A stretch of 64,000 nt of DNA. Origin: an uncultured Spirochaetales bacterium. Lineage in GTDB: Bacteria; Spirochaetota; Spirochaetia; Sphaerochaetales; Sphaerochaetaceae. Location: contig CASFDW010000001.1 in the NCBI GenBank assembly GCA_949293595.1, positions 248,001 to 312,000 on the forward strand. The letters run 5' to 3'. Each line of letters opens with the position of its first letter. The stretch's first letter is position 1. Below, piece by piece: positions 17,274 through 25,307 of this stretch. The notes under the pieces were generated by a model. That model saw nothing but the letters and a program-made list of their open reading frames with translations, was not told the DNA's origin and searched no databases. The translations under genes were made by a program, and so were the position numbers.

Positions 17274-17630
17274 ATGCCAAGAGCAGTTGACGGAACCAAA
17301 AGGAAAGACAGAAGGAAGAAGATTCTCGACCAGGCCAAGGGCTACTATGGTCGCAGAAGCACCAACAACCGCATAGCCAAGGACGCTGTCGCAAAAGCAG
17401 GACAGTATGCTTATCGCGGCAGGAAGGAAAGGAAAAGGGATTTCAGAAAGCTCTGGATCGCAAGAATCAGTGCTGCCGTACAGGCTGAGGGTCTCAATTA
17501 CTCGCAGTTCATGCACGGTTTGAAAATTGCCAACATCGGACTCAACAGAAAGGCCATCAGCAACATGGCAATCGAGGACAAGACCGCATTTGCGGCCCTT
17601 GTTGCAGAGGTCAAGAAGGCTCTCGCTTAA
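17274..17630 (+). CDS. rplT: 50S ribosomal protein L20
   Basis: 118 residues. Typical L20 sequence: RKKILDQAKGYYGRRSTNNR, then RDFRKLWIARISAAVQAEG. L20 binds 23S rRNA early in 50S assembly and in several bacteria represses its own operon through the leader mRNA. It follows rpmI by 17 nt. Confidence 0.97.
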   Translation: MPRAVDGTKRKDRRKKILDQAKGYYGRRSTNNRIAKDAVAKAGQYAYRGRKERKRDFRKLWIARISAAVQAEGLNYSQFMHGLKIANIGLNRKAISNMAIEDKTAFAALVAEVKKALA

Positions 17631-17658
17631 TCTGAAAAAAAACAAGGAGGCGGATAAA

Positions 17659-17997
17659 ATGACTCAGGTAGAAGAAACCAGACTGCATGCGATGCGCATC
17701 CAGAAAGCAATGACACTCATCGGTCACCTCAGGGATTCCTACAGGGAACTTGAATCAAGGTATCGCATGGTTGAGACACACAACCTCGAACTTCAGGAGC
17801 TTTTGGACAAGGTGAGCGCTGACCAGCAAGTGGTTGAGGAGGCCATCGAATCCGCACTCGAAAGTCTCGAGGCGATCGGAGAACTCGACAGCTTCGGAAC
17901 AATGGATCTTTCAGAACTCGAGGATGCCGAGCAGTACACCATCGACGGTGCTTCCTCGGAAGAGGAGCTCGACACGTTCGAGAGCGAAAATCTCTAA
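17659..17997 (+). CDS. Small acidic coiled-coil protein, last gene of the infC operon
   Basis: 112 residues from the ATG that has AAGGAGG upstream. Residues about 10-60 form a helical coiled coil (HLRDSYRELESRYRMVETHN), and the C-terminal third is strongly acidic (SSEEELDTFESE). ZapB-like or GrpE-like coiled coils come to mind but nothing specific matches. It is 28 nt after rplT and before the operon terminators, so it is expressed with ribosomal proteins. Function unknown. Confidence 0.75.
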   Translation: MTQVEETRLHAMRIQKAMTLIGHLRDSYRELESRYRMVETHNLELQELLDKVSADQQVVEEAIESALESLEAIGELDSFGTMDLSELEDAEQYTIDGASSEEELDTFESENL

Positions 17998-18015
17998 GAA
18001 GTTTTCCTTCAGAAA

Positions 18016-18090
18016 ACATGTGTCCGGATTATATTATCCGACTCCGGACGCATGTCTTTACGGGTTGTCTCATGGCAACCCATTTTTATT
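18016..18090 (+). terminator. Double hairpin terminator of the infC operon
   Basis: First a 13-bp stem (18016-18028 with 18043-18055). Then GGGTTG/CAACCC (18062-18067 with 18076-18081) followed by ATTTTTATT, a standard intrinsic terminator. Confidence 0.8.
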
Positions 18091-18103
18091 GCCCCGATAA
18101 CTG

Positions 18104-18132
18104 TTTACTATAAATAATCTATATGGTAAAAT
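18104..18132 (+). promoter_or_regulatory. Promoter of the 6S-like RNA
   Basis: TTTACT, 17-nt spacer, TAAAAT. The predicted start is near 18139, at the base of the RNA's closing stem. Confidence 0.6.
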
Positions 18133-18138
18133 TTGATC

Positions 18139-18317
18139 AGCCCATGAAAATCGGCTACCTCAAGCCTCTTGGAGCAAACCATATTATTGGACTGTGGAAT
18201 AGCATGACTGCATTGATCCTACCCGCAAGGGTTGAAAGGAACAGAACGTCAAGGCCCAACCAGCGGTCCCCCTTGAACCTTAGTTCAAGAGCACGTAGCT
18301 TGCCGATTTTTTATGGG
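18139..18317 (+). ncRNA. ssrS: 6S RNA-like regulatory RNA
   Basis: About 175 nt that fold end to end. The 5' end CCCATGAAAATCGGC pairs with the 3' end GCCGATTTTTTATGGG, then CTAC with GTAG, then CTCTTGGA with TTCAAGAG. Next comes an open bubble of about 15 by 14 nt, then a 9-bp helix GGACTGTGG/CCAGCGGTCC (one bulged A), and an apical ACCC-GCAA-GGGT hairpin. Closing stem, central bubble and long terminal arm are the 6S RNA plan, which mimics an open promoter and binds RNA polymerase. A U-run in the closing stem doubles as terminator. A 70-codon frame inside it looks non-coding. Confidence 0.7.
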
Positions 18318-18339
18318 TGTTATATTTTTATTTGAAGCT

Positions 18340-19743
18340 ATGAAAGAAGAAAAACTCAAAACCATTTCCTTTATCAACGTGCCTTCCGATCTGAAGATGG
18401 ATTTCGGAAGCTTCCGTCTGGATCCGTCCATCAAGCTCCCCGTGCAGAAGCCAGAGGGTGCCAGGATGCTGAGCGACAAGGACATCACGATGGAGGCGAT
18501 CATAGCGGGAATGCTGACAATCATCGCCTATGATGAGAAGAACGCCGCTTTCTCCTACTACAGGGATTTCGTAAATGCCGTGCAGCCAAACACCGCCGAG
18601 GAGCTCAACAAGGCCGCGATAGCCAAGCAGCAGCAGAAGGACTACGACTTCGCCGAGGAACTTTTTTTGGCGGTATACCACATGCTCCCACAGCCCGCAT
18701 CATGCATCAACCTTGCGACGCTGTATTCGTACATGAGCGTGCACGAGGAAGAGGAGAACAAGGACCTGGACAAGGCGGACGAAATGCTCAACAAGGCCAA
18801 GCTCACGCTTCTCGACGGACTGAAGCGTTTCGGGGAAAACCAGTACATTCTTTCCGAGCTGTCATCCTTTGAGGGCTTTTTAGGCAATCTCGATCTTGCG
18901 AAGGACTATGCCGAACGCTATCTGAAAGTCGCCGACGAGGGTGAGAGGAAGGAGGAGATGAAGAAATTCCTCAAGCAGGTCGACGCACGCCTGGATGCCG
19001 ACAACTCCTTCAAGGAGGCATATGACTACATAATGCTTGACATGCCGGATAAGGCTTTGGAAGTCATAGACAAGTTCATAAAGGAGAACGGCAGCCTCTG
19101 GAACGGACACTTCCTGAAAGCATGGGCGCTCAGGAAGGCTTCCCGCTACAAGGAGGCAAAGGAGTCCCTTCTGAAATGTCTTGAGCTCGGCGAGAGCAAC
19201 AGCGACATATACAACGAGCTTTCGATCTGTGAGCTCGAGGAGGGCGACAGGGAGCTTGCAAAGACCTACCTGAACACGGCGGTGGACCTCGACGAGGGCA
19301 ATCTCACCGCTGTGAGCAATCTTGCATACCTCCATCTGACGGATGGTGAATTCGACGATGCGAGATACTATCTGGAGAAAGCAAGAAAACTGGCATCCGA
19401 TGATTCGATCCTCTCGACGCTCATCAGGGCATACGAGGAGAAGACCGGGGAAAAACTGGGTGACAACATCACTGAAGAAATAATCGAGGAAGAGGATGAT
19501 TCCATTGAAGGAGACATAAAGATGAAGGACGATCACGAACACTGCTGCTGCCACGAGCACGGAAAAGAGAAGAACGACGGACATTGCTGCCACGAGCACG
19601 GATATGAGGACGGGCACTGCCATCACGACCACGAAGGGGACGGACACTGCCACCACGGACATGATGGAGGACACGGTGGATGCTGCCACAACCATGAGCC
19701 CGGACACGGCGGCGGATGCTGCCACGGCGGTAAAAAGGATTGA
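18340..19743 (+). CDS. TPR-repeat protein with His/Cys-rich metal-binding tail
   Basis: 467 residues from the ATG at 18340; an upstream ATG at 18313 lies inside the 6S-like RNA. Residues about 85-370 contain helical TPR-type repeats (for example ESLLKCLELGESNSDIYNEL and AVSNLAYLHLTDGEFDDARY). After an acidic linker (EEIIEEEDDSIEGDIK) the last 73 residues hold 20 His and 11 Cys in HEHG, CCH and GHCHH runs. Such tails bind Ni, Zn, Co or Cu in proteins like SlyD or HypB. No signal peptide, so cytosolic. Next gene is tsaE. The function is not known; metal storage or delivery is inference. Confidence 0.8.
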   Translation: MKEEKLKTISFINVPSDLKMDFGSFRLDPSIKLPVQKPEGARMLSDKDITMEAIIAGMLTIIAYDEKNAAFSYYRDFVNAVQPNTAEELNKAAIAKQQQKDYDFAEELFLAVYHMLPQPASCINLATLYSYMSVHEEEENKDLDKADEMLNKAKLTLLDGLKRFGENQYILSELSSFEGFLGNLDLAKDYAERYLKVADEGERKEEMKKFLKQVDARLDADNSFKEAYDYIMLDMPDKALEVIDKFIKENGSLWNGHFLKAWALRKASRYKEAKESLLKCLELGESNSDIYNELSICELEEGDRELAKTYLNTAVDLDEGNLTAVSNLAYLHLTDGEFDDARYYLEKARKLASDDSILSTLIRAYEEKTGEKLGDNITEEIIEEEDDSIEGDIKMKDDHEHCCCHEHGKEKNDGHCCHEHGYEDGHCHHDHEGDGHCHHGHDGGHGGCCHNHEPGHGGGCCHGGKKD

Positions 19744-19757
19744 CGGTGGGTTTGTCT

Positions 19758-20192
19758 ATGGAATATCTGTCTGAGACGGCCGGAGATACGGAAAAAGCCG
19801 GAAGGGAATTCGCTCGCCACCTGCGGAAAGGCGATGTCGTCAGCCTCAGGGGCAGCCTCGGGGCGGGCAAGACCGTTTTCGCAAAAGGAATCGCAAGGGG
19901 GCTTGGAATAACGGAAGCCATCGTCTCCCCCACCTTCACTCTGGTCCAGGAATACGACGGGACGATGAAACTGTTCCATCTCGACCTCTACAGGTTGAGC
20001 GGAGAGGATGAATTCGAATCCATGGGCGGGGAGGACTTCTTGTATCCGGACGGCATCTCTCTGATCGAATGGTCGGAAAAGATAGAGGACATGCTGCCGG
20101 AATCAACGATCTTCGTCGACATCACGATCCGCGACGACCAGGCAAGGATCATAAGGGTGGAAGGAGGAAACCATGAATATTCTCTGTCTTGA
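19758..20192 (+). CDS. tsaE: tRNA t6A synthesis ATPase TsaE
   Basis: 144 residues from the ATG at 19758; a TTG at 19740 overlaps the previous stop. The Walker A is GSLGAGKTVFAKGIARGLG, then SPTFTLVQEY and FHLDLYRLSGEDEF, all typical of TsaE/YjeE. It powers the TsaBDE complex that makes threonylcarbamoyl-adenosine 37 in tRNAs reading ANN codons. Overlaps tsaB by 20 nt. TsaD is not in the window. Confidence 0.95.
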   Translation: MEYLSETAGDTEKAGREFARHLRKGDVVSLRGSLGAGKTVFAKGIARGLGITEAIVSPTFTLVQEYDGTMKLFHLDLYRLSGEDEFESMGGEDFLYPDGISLIEWSEKIEDMLPESTIFVDITIRDDQARIIRVEGGNHEYSLS

Positions 20193-20874
20193 CACCTCCA
20201 CGGAGGTTCTTTCCATAGGTCTGAAGACCGACACATGCTATGAGGAACGGCTCATCGACGGGAATTTCAGCCATTCGGAGAACCTGCTTGCGGAAATCAC
20301 GTCCATCCTTGCACGGGCCGGCCTGGAGCTGGGAGACCTGGACCTGCTTGTCGCCACGAAGGGGCCAGGGTCGTTCACAGGACTCAGGGTGGGACTGGCC
20401 ACGCTCAAGGGAATAAGGAGCGCCTCCGGCGCCCGGCTTGTCTCTGTGCCCACGCTCGACGTGATGATCGAGAGCTGCCGCCACCGCGGATGCGCGGACA
20501 TCGCGGTGATCGATGCGAAGAAGCAGAGGTTCTACATACGGGTCGAAAAGGACGGCAGGGTGCTGTGCGACACGATAGACGGGAACCCAGCCGACATAAT
20601 GGACATCCTCAACGGAGAAAAGGAGGTGTTCGTGACAGGCAGGGATGCCCGCAAGTTTGCGGACAAGGCCCTGTCCGAAGGTGCGTCATGCAGCTTCGCG
20701 ATAGACTCCTTTGCCCCCCGGAATCTCTCAAGGGCGCTGATACGACTGGGGCTGGAGCAACTGGACCGTTACGGGGAGGACGAGATCGGTGCCGGACCGA
20801 TGTACATAAGACGCAGCGATGCCGAGGAGGCGTTGCTGAGGAAGATGAAGGAAAGATCAGATGAAAAAAATTGA
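20173..20874 (+). CDS. tsaB: tRNA t6A synthesis protein TsaB
   Basis: 233 residues. The ASKHA-type start MNILCLDTSTEVLSIGL and the segment KGPGSFTGLRVGLATLKGI are diagnostic of TsaB/YeaZ. It is the scaffold partner of TsaD in t6A formation. The start has GGAAGGAGG upstream within tsaE. It overlaps trxB by 14 nt, so tsaE-tsaB-trxB is one operon. Confidence 0.95.
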   Translation: MNILCLDTSTEVLSIGLKTDTCYEERLIDGNFSHSENLLAEITSILARAGLELGDLDLLVATKGPGSFTGLRVGLATLKGIRSASGARLVSVPTLDVMIESCRHRGCADIAVIDAKKQRFYIRVEKDGRVLCDTIDGNPADIMDILNGEKEVFVTGRDARKFADKALSEGASCSFAIDSFAPRNLSRALIRLGLEQLDRYGEDEIGAGPMYIRRSDAEEALLRKMKERSDEKN

Positions 20875-21772
20875 CATAGCGGTCATCGGGGCGGGACCTG
20901 CCGGGCTTTCCGCTGCCGGATATGCCGCACGGGCCGGATACGGAGTCACCTGTTTCGACCAGCTCGCGCCCGGAGGACAGCTTCTGCTGATTGACGAGAT
21001 TGAAAACTATCCGGGATACGGGCTTGCAAAGGGTTTCCAGCTTGCGGAGCAGATGGAGAACCAAGCCACCGGCTTCGGCGTGGACATAGAATATGCGAAG
21101 GTTCTTTCCATAAGAAAGGAAGAAAATGTGTTCATCCTCGATACAGAGGAAGGACAGATGGAGGCAAAGAGCGTCATAGCCGCCACGGGAGCGACGCACC
21201 GCCACCTTGGAGCAAAGGGCGAGGAGGAATTCCAGGGAAGGGGCGTAAGCTACTGCGCCACCTGCGATGGTCCGTTCTTCAAGGGTAAGGACATAGTCGT
21301 CGTTGGAGGCGGGGATACGGCTCTCACGGACGCCCTGTATCTCGCAAAGCTCGCCAATACGGTCACCATAGTCCACCGCAGGAACGAGTTCAGGGGACAG
21401 AAGGTTCTTTCGGACAGGGTCAGGGCGGCCTCCAACATCAGGCTCGCACTGAGCAGACAGGTAGTGGAGATCGCATCCGACGACGGCAGCAAGGTTTCCA
21501 GGGCCGTGCTGGACGACGGAAGCTCGATAGCCTGCGATGCGGTGTTCATCTTTGTCGGAATAACCCCGAACAGCGGGATCTTCGAAGGTTTCTGCGAGCT
21601 CGACAAAAACGGGTTCATAGTAACGGATGGAAGGATGGAAACATCCGTTCCGGGCTTTTTTGCAGCCGGTGATGTAAGAAACACGTCCTTCCGACAGGTC
21701 GTGACGGCCGCAGGGGACGGGGCAATGGCCGCGCACATGGCCGACGAGTATTTGTCATCTCTTTCAAAATGA
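20861..21772 (+). CDS. trxB: Thioredoxin-disulfide reductase
   Basis: 303 residues. FAD motif IGAGPAGLSAAGYAARAG at the N-terminus, redox pair Cys132-Ala-Thr-Cys135 in YCATCDGPFF, NADPH motif VVGGGDTALTDALYLAK, and the C-terminal GFFAAGDVRNTSFRQVVTAA. It reduces thioredoxin with NADPH in the cytosol. Last gene before a strong terminator. Confidence 0.95.
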   Translation: MKKIDIAVIGAGPAGLSAAGYAARAGYGVTCFDQLAPGGQLLLIDEIENYPGYGLAKGFQLAEQMENQATGFGVDIEYAKVLSIRKEENVFILDTEEGQMEAKSVIAATGATHRHLGAKGEEEFQGRGVSYCATCDGPFFKGKDIVVVGGGDTALTDALYLAKLANTVTIVHRRNEFRGQKVLSDRVRAASNIRLALSRQVVEIASDDGSKVSRAVLDDGSSIACDAVFIFVGITPNSGIFEGFCELDKNGFIVTDGRMETSVPGFFAAGDVRNTSFRQVVTAAGDGAMAAHMADEYLSSLSK

Positions 21773-21778
21773 CCCTGA

Positions 21779-21806
21779 GGGCACTGGAAACAGTGCCTTT
21801 TTTTTA
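21779..21806 (+). terminator. Intrinsic terminator after trxB
   Basis: GGGCACTG-GAAA-CAGTGCC followed by eight T. Confidence 0.9.
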
Positions 21807-21895
21807 TTTTGCACCCCCCTGCCCGGCCTATTTTGCATGCACGTGAAAAAAAGTTAAAAAAGTTGTTTCAAACGTCCCCGGCACCCTATTTTTTC

Positions 21896-21924
21896 TTGAC
21901 TGTGGGCATCAGTTGGGTTGTAAT
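21896..21924 (+). promoter_or_regulatory. glgA promoter abutting the start codon
   Basis: TTGACT, 17-nt spacer, TGTAAT. The -10 ends 6 nt before the ATG at 21931 and no Shine-Dalgarno is present, so the transcript probably starts at the AUG. Confidence 0.55.
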
Positions 21925-21930
21925 TAGAAT

Positions 21931-23394
21931 ATGAATGTTTTGATGGTATCCCCGGAAACGGTCCCCTTTTCGAAATCTGGGGGGCTTGCTGATGTCATAG
22001 GAGCGCTTTCGGAGGCGCTTGCAAAAACAGGAGCCGAAGTAAGGATCCTGATGCCGATGTATTCCTTCATCGACAGCAAGGGATTCAGGAAGGGTGAAAG
22101 GTTTTCCGTGGACATGATGGGAGGCCCGGTCGAGGTGTCGACAATGGTCAAAACCGTCAAAAAAGTCAAATATGTAGGACTTGTGCATCCCTACTTCACG
22201 GAAAGGAAGGGAATATACGGGGACACCTCGTTCGCCCCATACCAGGACAATGCGGAGAGGTTCACGCTTTTCAGCAAGGCCGTGATTCCATACATGAAGG
22301 CCAGCGGGGTCAGATTCGACATCGTGCACGCGCACGACTGGGCCACGGGTCTTGTGCCATATCTTCTGAAAAAGGAGAAATCGAAGGCGAAATCCGTCTA
22401 CACCATACACAATCTGGCATACCAGGGTGAGTTCAGCCGCTACGACGCTATACTCGGCGGGTTCCCGCTTGAGGACGACCTCTTTGCCGGCCGCGTTTTC
22501 GACAAGCGTCTGAACATGATGAAGGCAGGCATAAGGTACGCCGACAAGATCACCACTGTCAGCCCGACCTATGCACAGGAGATATGCGGCAAGGAGCAGG
22601 GATGCAACCTGGACTGGCTGCTCAGACAGCGCAAGGACGATCTGGAAGGCATCATAAACGGTATCGACTACCGGGATTGGAACCCCAGGACCGACGAATA
22701 CCTCGCTCACCACTACTCCAGCTCCAACCTCGCGGGGAAGGCGGAGATCAAGAAGGAGGTGCAGAAGGAGTTCGGACTTGCCGATGATCCGGAAACGCCG
22801 CTGTTTTCGATGATCAGCAGGCTTGCGGACCAGAAGGGTTTCAGCGAACTTCTCTCAGGAAGCCCTTCGGCGCTCGAGGAGATACTATCCGGTGTCAGAT
22901 GCCAGTTCATAGTGATAGGAACCGGAGATTCAAGGTTCGAGGAAAAGCTGAAGGACCTCGATGCGAAATATCCCAACCTGTCGGTGAGGATAGTCTTCAG
23001 CAACAGGATCGCACATATGGTCGAGGCCGCATCCGATTTCTTCCTCATGCCGTCCAGGTACGAGCCATGCGGCTTGAACCAGCTTTACAGCCTGCATTAC
23101 GGCACGATTCCGGTCGCACACCGCACGGGAGGGCTTGCGGACACCATAGTGGATCTCGGAACCGATCCGGAGAACGGCGACGGATTTTTGTTCGACCGTC
23201 TCACCCCGGATGAGATCGTTTCCACGGTGAAGAAGGCCGTCGGTTTCTATTTCGACGGAGGCAAGGCCCTGACGTCTGCACGCATAAGGGGGATGAGAGC
23301 GGATTTCACCTGGGAGAAATCGGCTTTGTCATACATAAACCTGTACAACACTTTGGCCACACAAGGGAGGAGGCAAAATGAAGAAAGGCAATAA
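21931..23394 (+). CDS. glgA: Glycogen synthase (ADP-glucose type)
   Basis: 487 residues. The N-terminal ADP-glucose loop appears as PFSKSGGLADVIGALSEAL. Later come HAHDWATGLVPYLL, YTIHNLAYQGEF, SRLADQKGF and the C-terminal catalytic SRYEPCGLNQLYSLHYGT. Cytosolic GT5 enzyme that elongates alpha-1,4-glucan. Overlaps glgC by 17 nt, so both steps of glycogen building are co-translated. Confidence 0.96.
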   Translation: MNVLMVSPETVPFSKSGGLADVIGALSEALAKTGAEVRILMPMYSFIDSKGFRKGERFSVDMMGGPVEVSTMVKTVKKVKYVGLVHPYFTERKGIYGDTSFAPYQDNAERFTLFSKAVIPYMKASGVRFDIVHAHDWATGLVPYLLKKEKSKAKSVYTIHNLAYQGEFSRYDAILGGFPLEDDLFAGRVFDKRLNMMKAGIRYADKITTVSPTYAQEICGKEQGCNLDWLLRQRKDDLEGIINGIDYRDWNPRTDEYLAHHYSSSNLAGKAEIKKEVQKEFGLADDPETPLFSMISRLADQKGFSELLSGSPSALEEILSGVRCQFIVIGTGDSRFEEKLKDLDAKYPNLSVRIVFSNRIAHMVEAASDFFLMPSRYEPCGLNQLYSLHYGTIPVAHRTGGLADTIVDLGTDPENGDGFLFDRLTPDEIVSTVKKAVGFYFDGGKALTSARIRGMRADFTWEKSALSYINLYNTLATQGRRQNEERQ

Positions 23395-24673
23395 AATAGT
23401 TGCCATCGTTCTCGGAGGGGGAAGAGGAACACGTCTTTACCCGTTGACAATGGACAGAAGCAAGCCTGCAGTACCGTTCGCAGGCAAATATCGCTTGGTC
23501 GATATTCCTATCTCTAACTGCATCAACAGCGATATGAAGCAGATCTACGTCTTGACACAGTTCAATTCCGCCAGCCTGCACAACCATATCTCCAGCACAT
23601 ATCAGTTCGACCAGTTCTCCGGCGGATTCGTCGAGATCCTCGCCGCGGAGCAGACATATGCGTCCGAAAGCTGGTACCAGGGTACCGCGGACGCCGTGAG
23701 AAAGAACCTGAAGCACTTCTCTGACCAGGATCCCGATTACTATGTGATCCTCTCAGGGGACCAGCTATACAGGATGGACTTCAGGGAAATGCTCGACTGC
23801 CACATCAGGACAGGAGCGGAGCTCACCATCGCCGCAAAGCCGATCAGCCGCGCGGAGGCCACGGGACTCGGGATCATCGGGGCCGATGAGAACGGCATGA
23901 TCAAGAATTTCTATGAGAAGCCGGCTCCGGACATGGACATCTCCGACTACAAGGTTCCTGCAAAGCTCATGAAGCAGCAGCTCGGCAAGGATGTTGACAA
24001 GTCCAACGAATATCTTGCCAGCATGGGCATCTACATCTTCACCGCAAAGACTATGGAGCAGGCCCTCAACAACGACAAGACGGACTTCGGAAAGGAGATA
24101 ATCCCCGAGATCATCAAGACACGCCCGGTCGCGACATACCTGTTCGACGGATTCTGGGAAGACATCGGAACGATCAAGGCCTTCTACGAGACAAACCTCA
24201 ACCTTGCATCCGAGAAGCCCGCGTTCAACTTCTATGACGAAGAGATGCCGATCTACACCCACAGAAGGCACCTTCCGGCCACGAAGGCGAATTTCTGCAA
24301 CATCTCCTGCTCGCTGACAAGCGAAGGAAGCATCATTACAAACGCCTACATCGTCAACTCGATCATCGGTGTCAGAACGTTCATCGAATCGGGAGCATCC
24401 CTCGACGGAGTCTACTGCATGGGTGCCAGCCACTATGAGACCGAGGAAGAGAAGGCCGAGAACGCAAAGCGGGGAATACCGAACATCGGAATCGGAAAGG
24501 CGACAATCATCAAGAAGGCCATAATCGACCAGAACGCGAGAATCGGCTCCAACTGCAGGATCGGAATCGACAACATCGACCGTCCGGAGGGAGACTACGA
24601 GATGTACAGCATCCACGACGGGATCATCGTAATCAACAAGAATGCGATAATCCCCGACGGGACAGTCATGTGA
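23378..24673 (+). CDS. glgC: Glucose-1-phosphate adenylyltransferase
   Basis: 431 residues. Nucleotide loop GGGRGTRLYPLTMDRSKPAV, substrate segments YQGTADAVRKNL, ILSGDQLYRMDF and FEKP-like NFYEKPAP, then a C-terminal left-handed beta-helix with NSIIGVRTFIESG. It makes ADP-glucose from Glc-1-P and ATP, the committed step of glycogen synthesis. Starts inside glgA with AGGGAGGAGG upstream. Confidence 0.96.
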   Translation: MKKGNKIVAIVLGGGRGTRLYPLTMDRSKPAVPFAGKYRLVDIPISNCINSDMKQIYVLTQFNSASLHNHISSTYQFDQFSGGFVEILAAEQTYASESWYQGTADAVRKNLKHFSDQDPDYYVILSGDQLYRMDFREMLDCHIRTGAELTIAAKPISRAEATGLGIIGADENGMIKNFYEKPAPDMDISDYKVPAKLMKQQLGKDVDKSNEYLASMGIYIFTAKTMEQALNNDKTDFGKEIIPEIIKTRPVATYLFDGFWEDIGTIKAFYETNLNLASEKPAFNFYDEEMPIYTHRRHLPATKANFCNISCSLTSEGSIITNAYIVNSIIGVRTFIESGASLDGVYCMGASHYETEEEKAENAKRGIPNIGIGKATIIKKAIIDQNARIGSNCRIGIDNIDRPEGDYEMYSIHDGIIVINKNAIIPDGTVM

Positions 24674-24732
24674 CGAGAGGACCGACTACGGGCAGGAGCC
24701 CGTATCGTCGGACATTGAATGATTCCTTACGA

Positions 24733-24775
24733 CTGCTTGTTTCCTGAATCACAACGGGGGACAAGCAGTTTTTTT
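24733..24775 (+). terminator. Terminator after glgC
   Basis: CTGCTTGT and ACAAGCAG arms (loop 20 nt) followed by seven T. A second perfect stem without T-run lies at about 24683-24712. Confidence 0.75.
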
Positions 24776-24939
24776 CACTCCGCATTGCCAGGACGGTCCT
24801 CCTTGTGGAACATGCCCTTCCACATGCCGTCCGCATTCGGAAGACCATCATATGAGGCCAGGAGGAGTGCCGTTCCTTTTCTTCCCACAAACAAAGGAAG
24901 CCGAAGAGAACCCTCTTCGGCTTCGACTTGGTCTGCCAC
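24775..24939 (-). CDS. Candidate small protein in the glgC-ilvE gap
   Basis: A 54-codon frame from a GTG at 24939 (66 codons from a TTG at 24975) ends GMFHKEDRPGNAE. A strong minus-strand promoter lies 10 to 50 nt upstream. The frame has coding-like composition in an otherwise AT-rich gap, and GGAAAGG stands 3 nt before the GTG. Against it: a perfect 12-bp inverted repeat (24899-24910 with 24915-24926, loop AACC) falls in the frame, so the transcript may instead be a structured RNA. No family recognised. Confidence 0.35.
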   Translation of the reverse strand: MADQVEAEEGSLRLPLFVGRKGTALLLASYDGLPNADGMWKGMFHKEDRPGNAE

Positions 24940-24986
24940 TACCCTTTCCAATATCACATTTCCGTGATCGTCCAACCACGATACTG

Positions 24987-25015
24987 ACTATATATCAACA
25001 ACAACTTCTTGTCAA
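24987..25015 (-). promoter_or_regulatory. Strong promoter pointing left into the glgC-ilvE gap
   Basis: Perfect TTGACA (25010-25015), 17-nt spacer, TATAGT (24987-24992) on the minus strand. It faces away from ilvE, so it serves a separate short transcript. I see no gene in 25016-25243. Confidence 0.65.
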
Positions 25016-25243
25016 TATTAATTACTAATAAATATCTGTTTTTATTTTATACAAAAACAGTCCTGTCAAGTTCCTGAAAGATTTCGCTTCTGAAGTATCA
25101 AGGACTAAAATGTCATCGCCCGGACAGGACGTGACACGAACCTGCATGGGTATCAGGATATTTTCAAATGATGTCGCACAATGCTTTCTGCTTGGCGGAC
25201 GCCGACGGAAAGCCCGGCAGGAACGCCGACAAGCATTTCATGC

Positions 25244-25282
25244 AAAAAAAAGCTGTCCCTGACCTGAAGGTCCCGGGACAGC
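25244..25282 (-). terminator. Intrinsic terminator of ilvE
   Basis: Minus strand: GCTGTCCC and GGGACAGC arms followed by eight T. Confidence 0.88.
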
Positions 25283-25307
25283 CCGTGCATTAAATGATGA
25301 CCGATGA

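Noticed and set aside
18123-18335. 70-codon frame in the 6S-like RNA
   Set aside because: No ribosome site, and the sequence is better explained by extensive RNA pairing.
20609-21736. 375-codon minus-strand frame over tsaB and trxB
   Set aside because: Antisense shadow; the plus-strand genes have full family motifs.
24719-24967. 82-codon plus-strand frame after glgC
   Set aside because: It starts within the terminator and has no ribosome site; the minus strand has the promoter.
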